DNA of 64,000 bases, taken from Algoriphagus aestuarii (GTDB taxonomy: Bacteria; Bacteroidota; Bacteroidia; Cytophagales; Cyclobacteriaceae). Of this stretch, positions 37,402 to 45,775 are shown in pieces (within the stretch, counting starts at the first letter, position 1; every line of letters starts with the position of its first letter). Below the pieces are notes generated by a model. It was not told where the DNA came from. It was given only the letters and a program-made list of their open reading frames with translations, and ran no database searches. The stretch is taken from contig JAFIDK010000001.1 in the NCBI GenBank assembly GCA_017051695.1, forward strand, positions 620,001-684,000. Direction: 5' to 3'. Position numbers and translations under genes: made by a program.

Positions 37402-37720
37402 GACTTCAGAATTACTTTGGGCTTTGAAGATAGTTAAATTGAAAAATTTGAAACATGATAATTGAAAAATTAGGTGGAATTTCTTGAAAGTTTAAAACAA
37501 GGCATTTCTGAACTCAAATCCATGATGACTAAAAAGTAAATTTATTTTTCCTAATCCCATATTCACAACTTTTGTTCCGGAACAAAAAGAAATAATCCTG
37601 TTTTCTCCAATTCTAAACTTATCACTTTATTCAAGAGAAAGAAGGTAAAAACAACTTTAACCAACTGATTTACAATTATTTCCAAAGTAAAAAAACCAAG
37701 TCCTTTTAATGAGTCAATAG

Positions 37721-37746
37721 TCAAATAAGGCATTTGCCTTATTTGA
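37721..37746 (+). promoter_or_regulatory. Perfect inverted repeat, probable operator
   Basis: An 11-bp arm TCAAATAAGGC, a 4-nt ATTT centre and the exact complement GCCTTATTTGA. The right arm covers the candidate -33 TTG. There is no T run, so it is unlikely to be a terminator. Confidence 0.55.
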
Positions 37747-37772
37747 ACTAAGGCTTACTCCCTTCAATTTTG
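37743..37772 (+). promoter_or_regulatory. Candidate promoter of the gene at 37793
   Basis: TTG at 37743-37745, a 19-nt spacer, then CAATTTTG at 37765-37772, one mismatch from TAnnTTTG. The spacing is canonical for Bacteroidota, and the ATG is 20 nt downstream. Confidence 0.5.
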
Positions 37773-37792
37773 AGGACTTAACCTTTAAAATC

Positions 37793-38845
37793 ATGAAAAG
37801 TTTACTACTCGTATTTCTCCTCCTATTTGTAGGGTTTGTACCCAACTCAGTATTGTCCGAAAAAGACATCAAGATTACCAGCTATGAAAAAAAGAAGCAA
37901 GGATCTAAGGCTCCCAAAAAAGTCTTCATCCGAGGATTCAATGCGCTTTTTGAAGTGTATGAGGAAGCTTCAGCCAAGACTTCAGGCTCCAAAAATGAAA
38001 GAGCAAACCGCACCACATTCACATCCGGCACCTCCACTAGTTTAGGGGTTCAAATCTCCGGAGTCGATGTAGACGATTTCCAAAAAATGATTGACGATGC
38101 CTATGCCTCATTTACATCACAGCTGGAGAGTCAAGGCTATGAAATAATTTCCGCTGACGAAGCCAGTACCTATGAATATTTCGAAGGATGGACAAAAGTA
38201 AAAGGAGGGGCATCTTCTGATGCCCAGGCTCAAGGGTATGTGATGGTTACCCCTCAAGGATTTGAATACTTGGTAAAGAGTATCAGCAGCAAGGGAAAAG
38301 AAAAAAATGGAGGTAGCTTCTTAGACCCCACCCCTAAAATGTCCAAAGCCTTGGATGATATGTTTATAGCCGATGTGAATTTTGTGTTCCCATTTGTCAC
38401 TTTGGATGCAGATGCTTCCACTTGGACCAATTCCACCTCTGTCAAAGCAAAAATCAATTATAGAATCGATCCGATGGTTGATCCAGGAGAAAACAACAAG
38501 TCTCTAATTGGTAGTGGTCCAAACATGCTTTCGCAGGTAAGATTTGTTTCTGGGCTGGATATCGGAAACAACCCTCTATTTCATGCCAAAGTGGAACCCA
38601 AAAAAGCTGTTTCTTTTGAAGGAGTTTTCAAAGACAAAAAGATTACAGAAACTACTCAAGCCCAATCTGATATGTTTTCAAAAACCGGCTACACCCAATT
38701 GGTCATGACTTCCGGAGACCAAAAAACAGTTGCTTCTCACTTTGCTGAATGCGATCACGATGCCTATGTCAGTTCGGCCTCAGGTGCCATGAAAGACTTG
38801 ATTGATACTGGAGTCAACAATTTCCTTGAAATGACAAAACAATAA
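37793..38845 (+). CDS. Secreted protein of unknown function, 350 residues
   Basis: I do not recognise the family. A signal peptide of about 22 residues (ends NSVLS) precedes a basic Lys-rich stretch (YEKKKQGSKAPKKVFIRG). The core looks like mixed alpha/beta: a segment with VDVDDFQKMIDDAYASFTSQLESQGYEII, a hydrophobic FVFPFVTLDADASTW strand pair, and a C-terminal helix near the Cys in HFAECDHDAYV. No TM segment or lipobox is seen, so it is probably periplasmic or secreted. It is monocistronic, with a candidate promoter overlapped by a palindrome upstream and a strong terminator at 38877. Confidence 0.7.
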   Translation: MKSLLLVFLLLFVGFVPNSVLSEKDIKITSYEKKKQGSKAPKKVFIRGFNALFEVYEEASAKTSGSKNERANRTTFTSGTSTSLGVQISGVDVDDFQKMIDDAYASFTSQLESQGYEIISADEASTYEYFEGWTKVKGGASSDAQAQGYVMVTPQGFEYLVKSISSKGKEKNGGSFLDPTPKMSKALDDMFIADVNFVFPFVTLDADASTWTNSTSVKAKINYRIDPMVDPGENNKSLIGSGPNMLSQVRFVSGLDIGNNPLFHAKVEPKKAVSFEGVFKDKKITETTQAQSDMFSKTGYTQLVMTSGDQKTVASHFAECDHDAYVSSASGAMKDLIDTGVNNFLEMTKQ

Positions 38846-38876
38846 AAAATCGTTAAAAACTCGATTAATTCAAATT

Positions 38877-38913
38877 GGAAAGGTCTGGCGATGTCAGGCC
38901 TTTCCTTTTTTTT
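38877..38913 (+). terminator. Intrinsic terminator after the 37793 gene
   Basis: An 11-bp stem GGAAAGGTCTG/CAGGCCTTTCC (one T-G wobble) with a 7-nt loop is followed by eight T residues. Confidence 0.9.
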
Positions 38914-38976
38914 GTCTCAAAAAGTTAAGCTTAATTTAAATGTGAACAATCCAATGTTTAAATTACACTTAGCCAC

Positions 38977-40098
38977 ATGAAACACGTTGCCTCTACCTTT
39001 CTCCTAATTCTTTTTGCTATGACTGCTTCTCCGGCACAAACCAGGCCCAGACAAGCTGGAATCTATTTTGGTATTTTGCCTGCAGGTTCTTTGAATGCCA
39101 TAACCGATGTGCCTGGTGTCAAAGTAGGTCATTTCACAAAAATCCAAGGAGAAAACATCAGGACAGGAGTAACAGCTATTCTCCCACATGGAGGCAACAT
39201 TTTTCAGCAGAAAGTTCCTGCAGCTGTTTATGTGGGAAATGGATTTGGAAAGCTGGCAGGGACTACTCAGGTTATGGAACTTGGAAATATCGAAACTCCT
39301 ATCATTTTGACCAATACGCTCAGTGTCGCAGCGGGTATTGAGGGAGTCGTAAAATACAGTTTGGCTCAGGCAGGCAACGAAAATGTACAATCTGTGAATG
39401 CAGTGGTGGGAGAAACCAACGATGGATACCTGAATGATATCCGAGGCATGCATATCAGTTCAGATGAGGTTATAAAAGCCATCCAATCGGCAGCATCAGG
39501 TGCAGTTGCAGAAGGAAATGTGGGAGCTGGAACTGGCACCGTTTGTTTTGGATGGAAAGGCGGCATCGGCACTTCCTCCCGTAAACTTCCTGAAAGTCTG
39601 GGTGGCTACACCGTTGGGGTGATCGTACAGACCAACTTTGGCGGGAATCTGCAAATTGCCGGAGTTCCTGTCGGAGAAAAATTAGGAAAATACCCATTCA
39701 AAGATACTCTAGAAAAATCAGATGGCAGCTGCATGATTGTGGTGGCAACGGACGCTCCTGTTTTGGATAGAAATCTGGAACGAATGGCGAAAAGAGCGAT
39801 GATGGGTCTGGCAAAAACCGGAGGTATCGCTTCTAATGGCTCTGGTGATTATGTGATTGCTTTCAGCACCGCTGAAGGTTTGCGAATTCCTTATTCAATG
39901 CCATCCGGTAAACTAGAAGAAGCCGCCTTCCTCCGAAACGATGACATGACTCCACTTTTTATGGCGGTGATCGAAGCAACAGAAGAGGCAATTATCAATT
40001 CTCTTTTTGCTGCAGAAAGTATGCAAGGGAAAGAACAGCATCAAGTAGAGAAATTACCTGTAGACCAGGTCTTGGAATGGGTCAAGAACAAAAAGTAA
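38977..40098 (+). CDS. P1-family (DmpA/BapA-type) peptidase, secreted
   Basis: 373 residues. The signal peptide ends near residue 20 (SPAQ). The DmpA family is self-processing: a Gly-Ser bond is cut and the new N-terminal Ser acts as nucleophile. Here the candidate is Gly250-Ser251 in SDGSCMIVVATDAP, aligned with the family's Ser250. Supporting segments are the N-terminal ITDVPGVKVGH, AVVGETNDGYLND, and GGIGTSSR. Members hydrolyse amides such as D-amino acid amides or beta-peptides, and the natural substrate is usually unknown. The following DUF3052 gene starts 1 nt after its stop. Confidence 0.92.
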   Translation: MKHVASTFLLILFAMTASPAQTRPRQAGIYFGILPAGSLNAITDVPGVKVGHFTKIQGENIRTGVTAILPHGGNIFQQKVPAAVYVGNGFGKLAGTTQVMELGNIETPIILTNTLSVAAGIEGVVKYSLAQAGNENVQSVNAVVGETNDGYLNDIRGMHISSDEVIKAIQSAASGAVAEGNVGAGTGTVCFGWKGGIGTSSRKLPESLGGYTVGVIVQTNFGGNLQIAGVPVGEKLGKYPFKDTLEKSDGSCMIVVATDAPVLDRNLERMAKRAMMGLAKTGGIASNGSGDYVIAFSTAEGLRIPYSMPSGKLEEAAFLRNDDMTPLFMAVIEATEEAIINSLFAAESMQGKEQHQVEKLPVDQVLEWVKNKK

Positions 40099-40099
40099 G

Positions 40100-40516
40100 A
40101 TGGAATCCTCTGGATATTCGGGTACACCTTTGGCAAAAAAATTAGGAATCAAGGAGGGTTTCCTGGTTCAGGTTTTATTTTTTCCAAAACCCTATTCAGA
40201 ATTCTTCAGTGACCTTCCTTCCAACTTTAAGCTTGAATTGCATCAGCCTTTTTCGCAAGAAGCAGATTTAATTCATGCCTTTGTTCTAGATGAAGAGGAA
40301 TTGGAAATTTCCTTTGTCCACGCCTCAAAGCATCTCAAAAAGAATGGAGCAATATGGATCAGTTGGCCAAAAAAAACATCTGGAATTCAGACCAGAGTAG
40401 ATAAATACCAAATCATGAATTATGGTTTATCCGCAGGTTTCGTCGATGTCAAAGTTGCTGCTATCGATGAACAATGGAGTGGCTTGAAATTTATGATTCG
40501 AAAAAAAGACCGCTAA
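40100..40516 (+). CDS. DUF3052-family protein
   Basis: 138 residues with no signal peptide, so probably cytoplasmic. The pattern YSGTPLAKKLGIKEG at the start, then FVLDEEEL and GAIWISWPKK, and KYQIMNYGLSAGFVDVKVAAIDEQWSGLKF, fits DUF3052. In this family the middle resembles a degenerate SAM-fold protein, but I see no complete cofactor motif. It starts 1 nt after the P1 peptidase stop, suggesting cotranscription. Function unknown. Confidence 0.82.
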   Translation: MESSGYSGTPLAKKLGIKEGFLVQVLFFPKPYSEFFSDLPSNFKLELHQPFSQEADLIHAFVLDEEELEISFVHASKHLKKNGAIWISWPKKTSGIQTRVDKYQIMNYGLSAGFVDVKVAAIDEQWSGLKFMIRKKDR

Positions 40517-40705
40517 TTAAATTTTCCGTTCAAAGGTTTAAACAGCTCTTTAAACTAACTTTTTTTTGATTTCTTTAATTTTATTTAGAATTTAATAAAA
40601 GATTAAGATTTCGAGAGAAACGCTTAAATTTCAACATATTCCAACAAGTACACCCTTACTTCGGAGTATTACATTTTTCAATTTTCTAAACCCAAGAATA
40701 ACTTT

Positions 40706-42475
40706 ATGCAAGCTTACAAAACGCATCAAAAACAGCTTTTTCACAAGCTTTTTGGCGGAATTGATGATCACACCTTAGAGCAAATTTTTAAAATCGGTCG
40801 ACAGATAGAACTCCAAACCGGGGATTATTTATTTCATCAAGGGGAGCGTGAAAATGTCCTTTACATAGTCTTATCTGGAAGACTTCGTGCTTTGATTGAG
40901 TCCGAGGGAGAATTTAGGATTCTTGGAGATATAGGGGAAGGAGAACCAGTGGGCGAGTTTGCACTCTTCACCAACGAACCCCGGATGGCTTCGGTTTTAG
41001 CCATAAGAAAATCAGTAGTCTTGGAATTCAATCAGGAGGAATACCAGATACTCGTAGGTAAAAATCCAGCTCTGGCTACTTCCCTGACGAATTTTGTCAT
41101 CCAAAGATTGAGGAGGAATACATTTCAGCAAAACAAAAGTACTCCGCCAAAAAACATCGCCATCATCAACCTGCAACCAGATAATGATCTCAGTCCTTGG
41201 ACGGTGGATATGGAAAAGTATTTTTCAGAAAAAAATACTCCCATTCAGATCTATGATCATACCTCTGGAGACTTTCAGAATGATCAGGAGCTATTTGATA
41301 GTTTGGAGCAACATGAGGGATTGAATATCCTAGTCTGTGACCAAGAAAATAAAGACTGGTCACATCAATGCTTGGTTTATGCAGATTTGGTTATTGTCGC
41401 CACGGAATTTGATGCCGAACCTTCCCTCTACCAAATTGAGAAAGATTTGAACCTATACACCCATAACATTCTAAACAAGAAGGTATATCTGTTATTGCTT
41501 CATAGAGAAAATGCAGATCGACCAAAAAACACGGCTAAATGGCTTAATAACCGAGAAATAAATCTTCATATCCATATCCGTCAAAACAATCAGGCTGATG
41601 TGCGAAGATTTTGTCGTATTCTATCCAATCAGGCGGTGGGCATTGTTTTAGGCGGTGGTGGAGCCAAAGGATATGCCCATTTGGGAGTAGTAAGGGCTTT
41701 ATTGGAAGAAGGGATTGAAATTGATTTCCTTGGCGGAACCTCAGCAGGAGCCATTTACGGGATTTCGATGAGTTATGTGGATTTTGAATCCAAAAAGATA
41801 CAGGAACTAAGTGAAGATTCTGTCAAGAGGAAACTTACTTCCAATGATTTTGCCCTGCCCTTGTTATCCATCATGACGGGCAACAAAGTCAAGAAATTTT
41901 TAAAGGACATCTATGGTGATTCTCACTTAGAAGACCTTTGGATCAATTCATATTGCGTATCGACCAATTTCTCAAAGGCAAGCCCAAAAATCCATACGAC
42001 AGGTTTACTTTGGAAACAAGTGATGGCCAGTATGGCGATTCCTGGAATTTTCCCTCCCGTCGTGATTGACAAATACCTTCATGTGGATGGCGCGGTGATG
42101 GATAATCTACCGATCGAACCCATGTATCGCTATCCAGTCGGAAACATCATCGCAGTATCACTTTCAGGTCTGCCAGATAGAAAAGTTGAATTCGCAGAAT
42201 CCCCTGCCTCTTGGACCTTGCTTTGGGATAAACTCACTGGGAAAAGAAAGTATAGACTACCCGGAATTGCATCCATTATGATCAATTCCCTGACCTTAAA
42301 CAGCCTCCAAAAGCAAGAGGCAACCAAGTCAAAGGTTTCCCATTATTTTGAGCTGAACCTGAAAGGTTTTGGATTTATGGACGATAAAAAATGGAAACAG
42401 ATTCAACAAAAAGGCTACAATCAAACGATGGATTATATTGAGAACCTTCCGGTAGAAGATAAATTCTGGATCTGA
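40706..42475 (+). CDS. Cyclic-nucleotide-binding/patatin-like phospholipase fusion
   Basis: 589 residues. N-terminal CNMP-binding domain (about 20-140; EGEPVGEFALF and PRMASVLA). An alpha/beta linker of about 150 residues follows. The patatin domain is about 310-560: oxyanion loop GGGGAKG (316-322), nucleophile Ser346 in GGTSAG and catalytic Asp461 in VDGAVMDN. The layout is that of bacterial homologues of neuropathy target esterase, which hydrolyse phospholipids or lysophospholipids. The phosphate-binding cassette in the CNMP domain is imperfect, so nucleotide regulation is uncertain. No terminator is clear after it. Confidence 0.93.
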   Translation: MQAYKTHQKQLFHKLFGGIDDHTLEQIFKIGRQIELQTGDYLFHQGERENVLYIVLSGRLRALIESEGEFRILGDIGEGEPVGEFALFTNEPRMASVLAIRKSVVLEFNQEEYQILVGKNPALATSLTNFVIQRLRRNTFQQNKSTPPKNIAIINLQPDNDLSPWTVDMEKYFSEKNTPIQIYDHTSGDFQNDQELFDSLEQHEGLNILVCDQENKDWSHQCLVYADLVIVATEFDAEPSLYQIEKDLNLYTHNILNKKVYLLLLHRENADRPKNTAKWLNNREINLHIHIRQNNQADVRRFCRILSNQAVGIVLGGGGAKGYAHLGVVRALLEEGIEIDFLGGTSAGAIYGISMSYVDFESKKIQELSEDSVKRKLTSNDFALPLLSIMTGNKVKKFLKDIYGDSHLEDLWINSYCVSTNFSKASPKIHTTGLLWKQVMASMAIPGIFPPVVIDKYLHVDGAVMDNLPIEPMYRYPVGNIIAVSLSGLPDRKVEFAESPASWTLLWDKLTGKRKYRLPGIASIMINSLTLNSLQKQEATKSKVSHYFELNLKGFGFMDDKKWKQIQQKGYNQTMDYIENLPVEDKFWI

Positions 42476-42641
42476 TTTTTTGAAATATTTTTATTCCATT
42501 TTTTAACTATTCTAATATTAATAGTTAACTTTTATTCAGGTTTCAATATTCATTGACAGCTTACCCATCATTTTTTATTGGTATGATCGATTAGCTTTTG
42601 AGACCACACAAAATTTTTAGTATCATCTAATTCTTCTTTCC

Positions 42642-43679
42642 ATGTCAACTTCCCAACATCCCAATCCAGAAAACATTCTTAAAATCGGTTCTGGTTTTAT
42701 GGCTTGTAAAACGCTTTTGGCGGCAGTCAATTTTGGTATTTTCACCAAACTCGCGGCCCATCCGGACCAATCTGCAAAATCTTTGAAAAATCAGTTAGAT
42801 CTTCAGTGTACGGATCGTCATTTTTATGATTTTCTGGATACTTTGACAGGGTTTGGATTTCTATCTAGGGAAGGGATTTTGGATACAGCAATCTATTCCA
42901 ATACGATAGATACAGAAGTATTCTTGGACAAAAATAAACCATCTTATATAGGTGGAATTTTGGAAATGATGAATAGCCGCTTATATGGTTTTTGGGGAAA
43001 TTTAGAGGAAGGATTAAAGACAGGCACTCCACAAAATGAAGCAAAAGGCGGCATCAACATTTTTGAAATGTTATACAGTGATCCAGAGAAACTCAAAATA
43101 TTTGTGAATGGAATGACCGGTGTACAACTTGGAAACTTCATGGCATTCTCCAAAAAATTTGACTTTTCACCCTATAAAACCTTGACAGATGCCGGAGGTT
43201 CAGGAGCCTATCTTTCTACGATAGTCGCTCAGGAAAACCCCCACATGGCATGCGTCAGTTTTGACCTACATCCCGTAGAAGCCATCGCAAAAGAAACAAT
43301 CAAAAAATCCCATTTGGAAGATCGTGTGACTACTCAAAGTGGAGATTTCTTTCAGGATCCAATTCCAGCCGCAGACATCATCGTCATGGGCAATATTCTG
43401 CATGATTGGAATGAGCAGGAAAAAGTACAACTCATGCAGAAAGCTTATGATGCTTTACCTGTAGGAGGTGCTTTTGTAGCGATAGAAAATATTATAGACA
43501 ATGACAGAAAAGAAAACCTCTTTGGCATGATGATGAGTCTCAACATGCTCATCGAAACACAGGGAGGATTTGATTATACTTTTGAAGATTTTAAAAAATG
43601 GGCAAAATCAACAGGTTTTAAATCCTGCGAATTGCTATCACTTGCTGGACCGGCCAGCGCTGCCATTGCATACAAATAA
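42642..43679 (+). CDS. O-methyltransferase family protein (COMT/hydroxyneurosporene-type)
   Basis: 345 residues. An N-terminal dimerisation domain (residues 1-100; winged-helix-like) is followed by a SAM domain: LTDAGGSGAYLS (motif I), ADIIVMGNILHDWN with the typical His, and GGAFVAIENIIDN. The substrate is unknown. It is flanked by the patatin fusion upstream (166 nt) and a 408-base gap downstream that contains a large hairpin. Confidence 0.87.
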   Translation: MSTSQHPNPENILKIGSGFMACKTLLAAVNFGIFTKLAAHPDQSAKSLKNQLDLQCTDRHFYDFLDTLTGFGFLSREGILDTAIYSNTIDTEVFLDKNKPSYIGGILEMMNSRLYGFWGNLEEGLKTGTPQNEAKGGINIFEMLYSDPEKLKIFVNGMTGVQLGNFMAFSKKFDFSPYKTLTDAGGSGAYLSTIVAQENPHMACVSFDLHPVEAIAKETIKKSHLEDRVTTQSGDFFQDPIPAADIIVMGNILHDWNEQEKVQLMQKAYDALPVGGAFVAIENIIDNDRKENLFGMMMSLNMLIETQGGFDYTFEDFKKWAKSTGFKSCELLSLAGPASAAIAYK

Positions 43680-44093
43680 TCTGAATAGAAAAGAGGTTTT
43701 AGGAATGGTCAATATATGGATGCATTTACTTGTTGAATATATTGACCATTTAAAAAACCCAAATTATACCCATTAAATATCGTTTTGGTAATTGCTGTGA
43801 TTTTAATTGCCTGACTAGAAGTACGGTTAATCTTTCGGTATTTCTCACAGAAAAGAAAAAGTAGATTTTTCAAACTTTATTAAAAGAGCACTAAATCCAG
43901 AAATTTGAATTTTTATAGATCAGAATATTGGATTATTTAAATGTCAATTGCATTTTTTAGTATATTAAGTGCGGTTTAACAGGTAAAAGTAATTTTTGAT
44001 CCATCCTGTAAGACAATTTTTATAGCATTTAACTAAGCCACAGCTACATTTTCAATCCGAAAAAAACGGATTAGTTACCTTTCAATTTTGACA
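43680..44093. other. Intergenic region with a large hairpin
   Basis: 414 bases with no gene recognised. A perfect 14-bp inverted repeat with a 19-nt centre (43704-43750) lies 24 nt after the stop of the methyltransferase. The rest is AT-rich. The promoter of the following cluster should be here but I could not place it. Confidence 0.5.
43695..43759. repeat. Large inverted repeat/hairpin
   Basis: The perfect arms AATGGTCAATATAT (43704-43717) and ATATATTGACCATT (43737-43750) enclose a 19-nt loop. GGTTTT and AAAACC outside them can extend the stem to about 20 pairs over 65 nt. No T run follows on either strand. Confidence 0.75.
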
Positions 44094-44858
44094 ATGCAAG
44101 TCAAACAACCCATCAGTTCCATTTATCCCTCCATGGGTTATTGGACATTACTATTTGTTTTAGGAGTATTTGGAGGCTTCTATGTCACCTACTTTTCCAA
44201 GCTATCTGAGTCTTTTCCAAGCATCACTCATATACATTTTGGGTTTATGAGTCTTTGGATGGTTTTGGCCATTTCACAGCCTTTGCTGATTAGACACAAA
44301 AAATTAGCACTTCATCGATTACTAGGGAAACTCAGCTATTTGGTACTTCCGGTGGTCATAGTTACTTCTTTTATGATGATGAGGCTTAGTTACCAAACTC
44401 AGCTTGCTACACTCACTGAAAATATTGCCTTTGGAAATGAAACCAAGACTTTAGAAGAGGGACTTTCATTACTGGCTTCCTATCAAGCAATCGGATTTGT
44501 TTACCTGGTTTGGTTGGGAACATTTTATGGTCTTGCCATCCTCTTCAAAAAATCACCGGCCATTCATGCGCGATTTATGATAGCTGCTGTATTGACATTT
44601 ATGGGGCCTACTTTAGATAGGATGCTGTTTTTCTTGTTTGACATAGCCTTTATTCTTCCAGGGATTCCCGCAGAGTACGCCTCTTTCTTTCTGATTAACC
44701 TCATCTTGCTTTTTCTTTTGATAGTGGATATCAGAAAAGGAAGGAATACTTGGCCTATTGCTTTTGCTTTGGGCTTTTATATCCTATTTCAACTCTTTTA
44801 TACATTCCTTAGGAACACAGAAGCATTTTCAAAACTGATGAACTTTCTAATGGACTAA
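44094..44858 (+). CDS. Multi-pass membrane protein of unknown function (about seven TM)
   Basis: 254 residues from the ATG at 44094. A TTG two codons upstream is less likely. About seven TM segments are visible. Conserved-looking histidines sit at membrane edges: HIHFGF in TM2, RHKKLALHRLLGKLSY between TM2 and TM3, and IHARFM in TM5. This layout recalls haem or quinone-binding membrane proteins and some DUF2306-like proteins, but I cannot name the family. It lies 11 nt upstream of the dioxygenase gene, suggesting one operon. Confidence 0.75.
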   Translation: MQVKQPISSIYPSMGYWTLLFVLGVFGGFYVTYFSKLSESFPSITHIHFGFMSLWMVLAISQPLLIRHKKLALHRLLGKLSYLVLPVVIVTSFMMMRLSYQTQLATLTENIAFGNETKTLEEGLSLLASYQAIGFVYLVWLGTFYGLAILFKKSPAIHARFMIAAVLTFMGPTLDRMLFFLFDIAFILPGIPAEYASFFLINLILLFLLIVDIRKGRNTWPIAFALGFYILFQLFYTFLRNTEAFSKLMNFLMD

Positions 44859-44869
44859 ACCCAAGAAAA

Positions 44870-45775
44870 ATGAAACGAAGAAAATTTATCCAAGCCTCAG
44901 CACTTAGTGTGGTTGCAGTTAGCTCCTTCGGATTTATTCGATTTGACGGTAAGAAATACATAGGTGACTGTGAGACCACGACGGATATTTTAGGGCCATT
45001 TTATAGACCTGACAGCCCTATGAGAAGCAATTTGAATGTTGCTGGCAAAAAAGGCAAGCCTGTTCATTTGACAGGGCTTATCATGAACGATGATTGCTCC
45101 ACTCCCTATGCCAATGCAAAAGTTGAATTATGGCATTGCGATGAAGAAGGCGTGTATGACAATTCTACTCCTGATTATAACTACCGGGGAACAGTGATGA
45201 CGGATGCTAAAGGTCAATATTCTTTTGACACCATCTTACCAGTTCCCTATGATGCAGGAGGAGGATTGATTCGTCCAGCGCATTTTCATATGATGGTGAC
45301 AGCTGGAGGCTATCAAACTTTGGTCACGCAACTTTATTTTTCCGGAGATGAATATGTTCAAAAAGATCCTTGGGCTTCCAATGAGGCAGCAAAGAACAGA
45401 GTTTTGAATGTCACTTCTGATGGCAAAAATGGGAATACCGTCACTTTTAACGTGGGCCTATCAAAGAAATTAGGGATGGAAAAAGCTTCATTGGAAAAGC
45501 TAACCGGTTTTTATAAAGCAGAAGATGGTTCTGGTGAGAAAGTTGAACTAATCCAAAAGGAAGGAAAACTCTGGATAAAAAATGAAGTTTTCGGAACCGC
45601 CTACGAATATTTGGGAGACAATACGTTTGAATTCCCTGGGTTGCATGATGGGTCTTACCGAAGAATAATCTTCCAAACCGATGGAAAGATGGAGATGGAG
45701 ATGTTTCAGCTTGGTTCTGAAGTTCAGTCCCGATCTTACCTCAAAGTATCTAAAAACGATCTAACTATTTTATGA
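44870..45775 (+). CDS. Tat-exported intradiol ring-cleavage dioxygenase-like protein with C-terminal extension
   Basis: 301 residues. A Tat-type signal starts MKRRKFIQ, followed by a hydrophobic core. The dioxygenase domain (about 30-195) has the family opening ILGPFYRPDSPMR, and four likely Fe(III) ligands: Tyr96 (GVYDN), Tyr105 (YNYRG), His138 and His140 (RPAHFH). The last 90 residues (LTGFYKAEDGSGEKVELIQKE-) form an added beta-rich domain not found in catechol or protocatechuate dioxygenases. The reaction of this secreted branch is not known. The DUF3500 gene overlaps its stop by 4 bases. Confidence 0.87.
   Translation: MKRRKFIQASALSVVAVSSFGFIRFDGKKYIGDCETTTDILGPFYRPDSPMRSNLNVAGKKGKPVHLTGLIMNDDCSTPYANAKVELWHCDEEGVYDNSTPDYNYRGTVMTDAKGQYSFDTILPVPYDAGGGLIRPAHFHMMVTAGGYQTLVTQLYFSGDEYVQKDPWASNEAAKNRVLNVTSDGKNGNTVTFNVGLSKKLGMEKASLEKLTGFYKAEDGSGEKVELIQKEGKLWIKNEVFGTAYEYLGDNTFEFPGLHDGSYRRIIFQTDGKMEMEMFQLGSEVQSRSYLKVSKNDLTIL

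Larger units (their letters stand above)
37402..37792. other. Intergenic region upstream of the secreted protein at 37793
   Basis: 391 bases between divergent nth and the gene at 37793, with no ORF that looks real. The left two thirds are AT-rich with nothing recognised. The right end holds a perfect 26-nt palindrome (37721-37746) overlapping a good candidate promoter (37743-37772). Confidence 0.6.

Noticed and set aside
38932-38965. TAATTTAAA/TTTAAATTA inverted repeat upstream of the P1 peptidase
   Set aside because: Arms are pure A/T in an AT-rich spacer, so chance pairing is likely; kept only as a weak operator possibility.
39004-39453. 149-residue minus-strand open frame opposite the P1 peptidase gene
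   Set aside because: Antisense shadow of a conserved gene; the product is Cys/His/Ser-rich without any fold signature.
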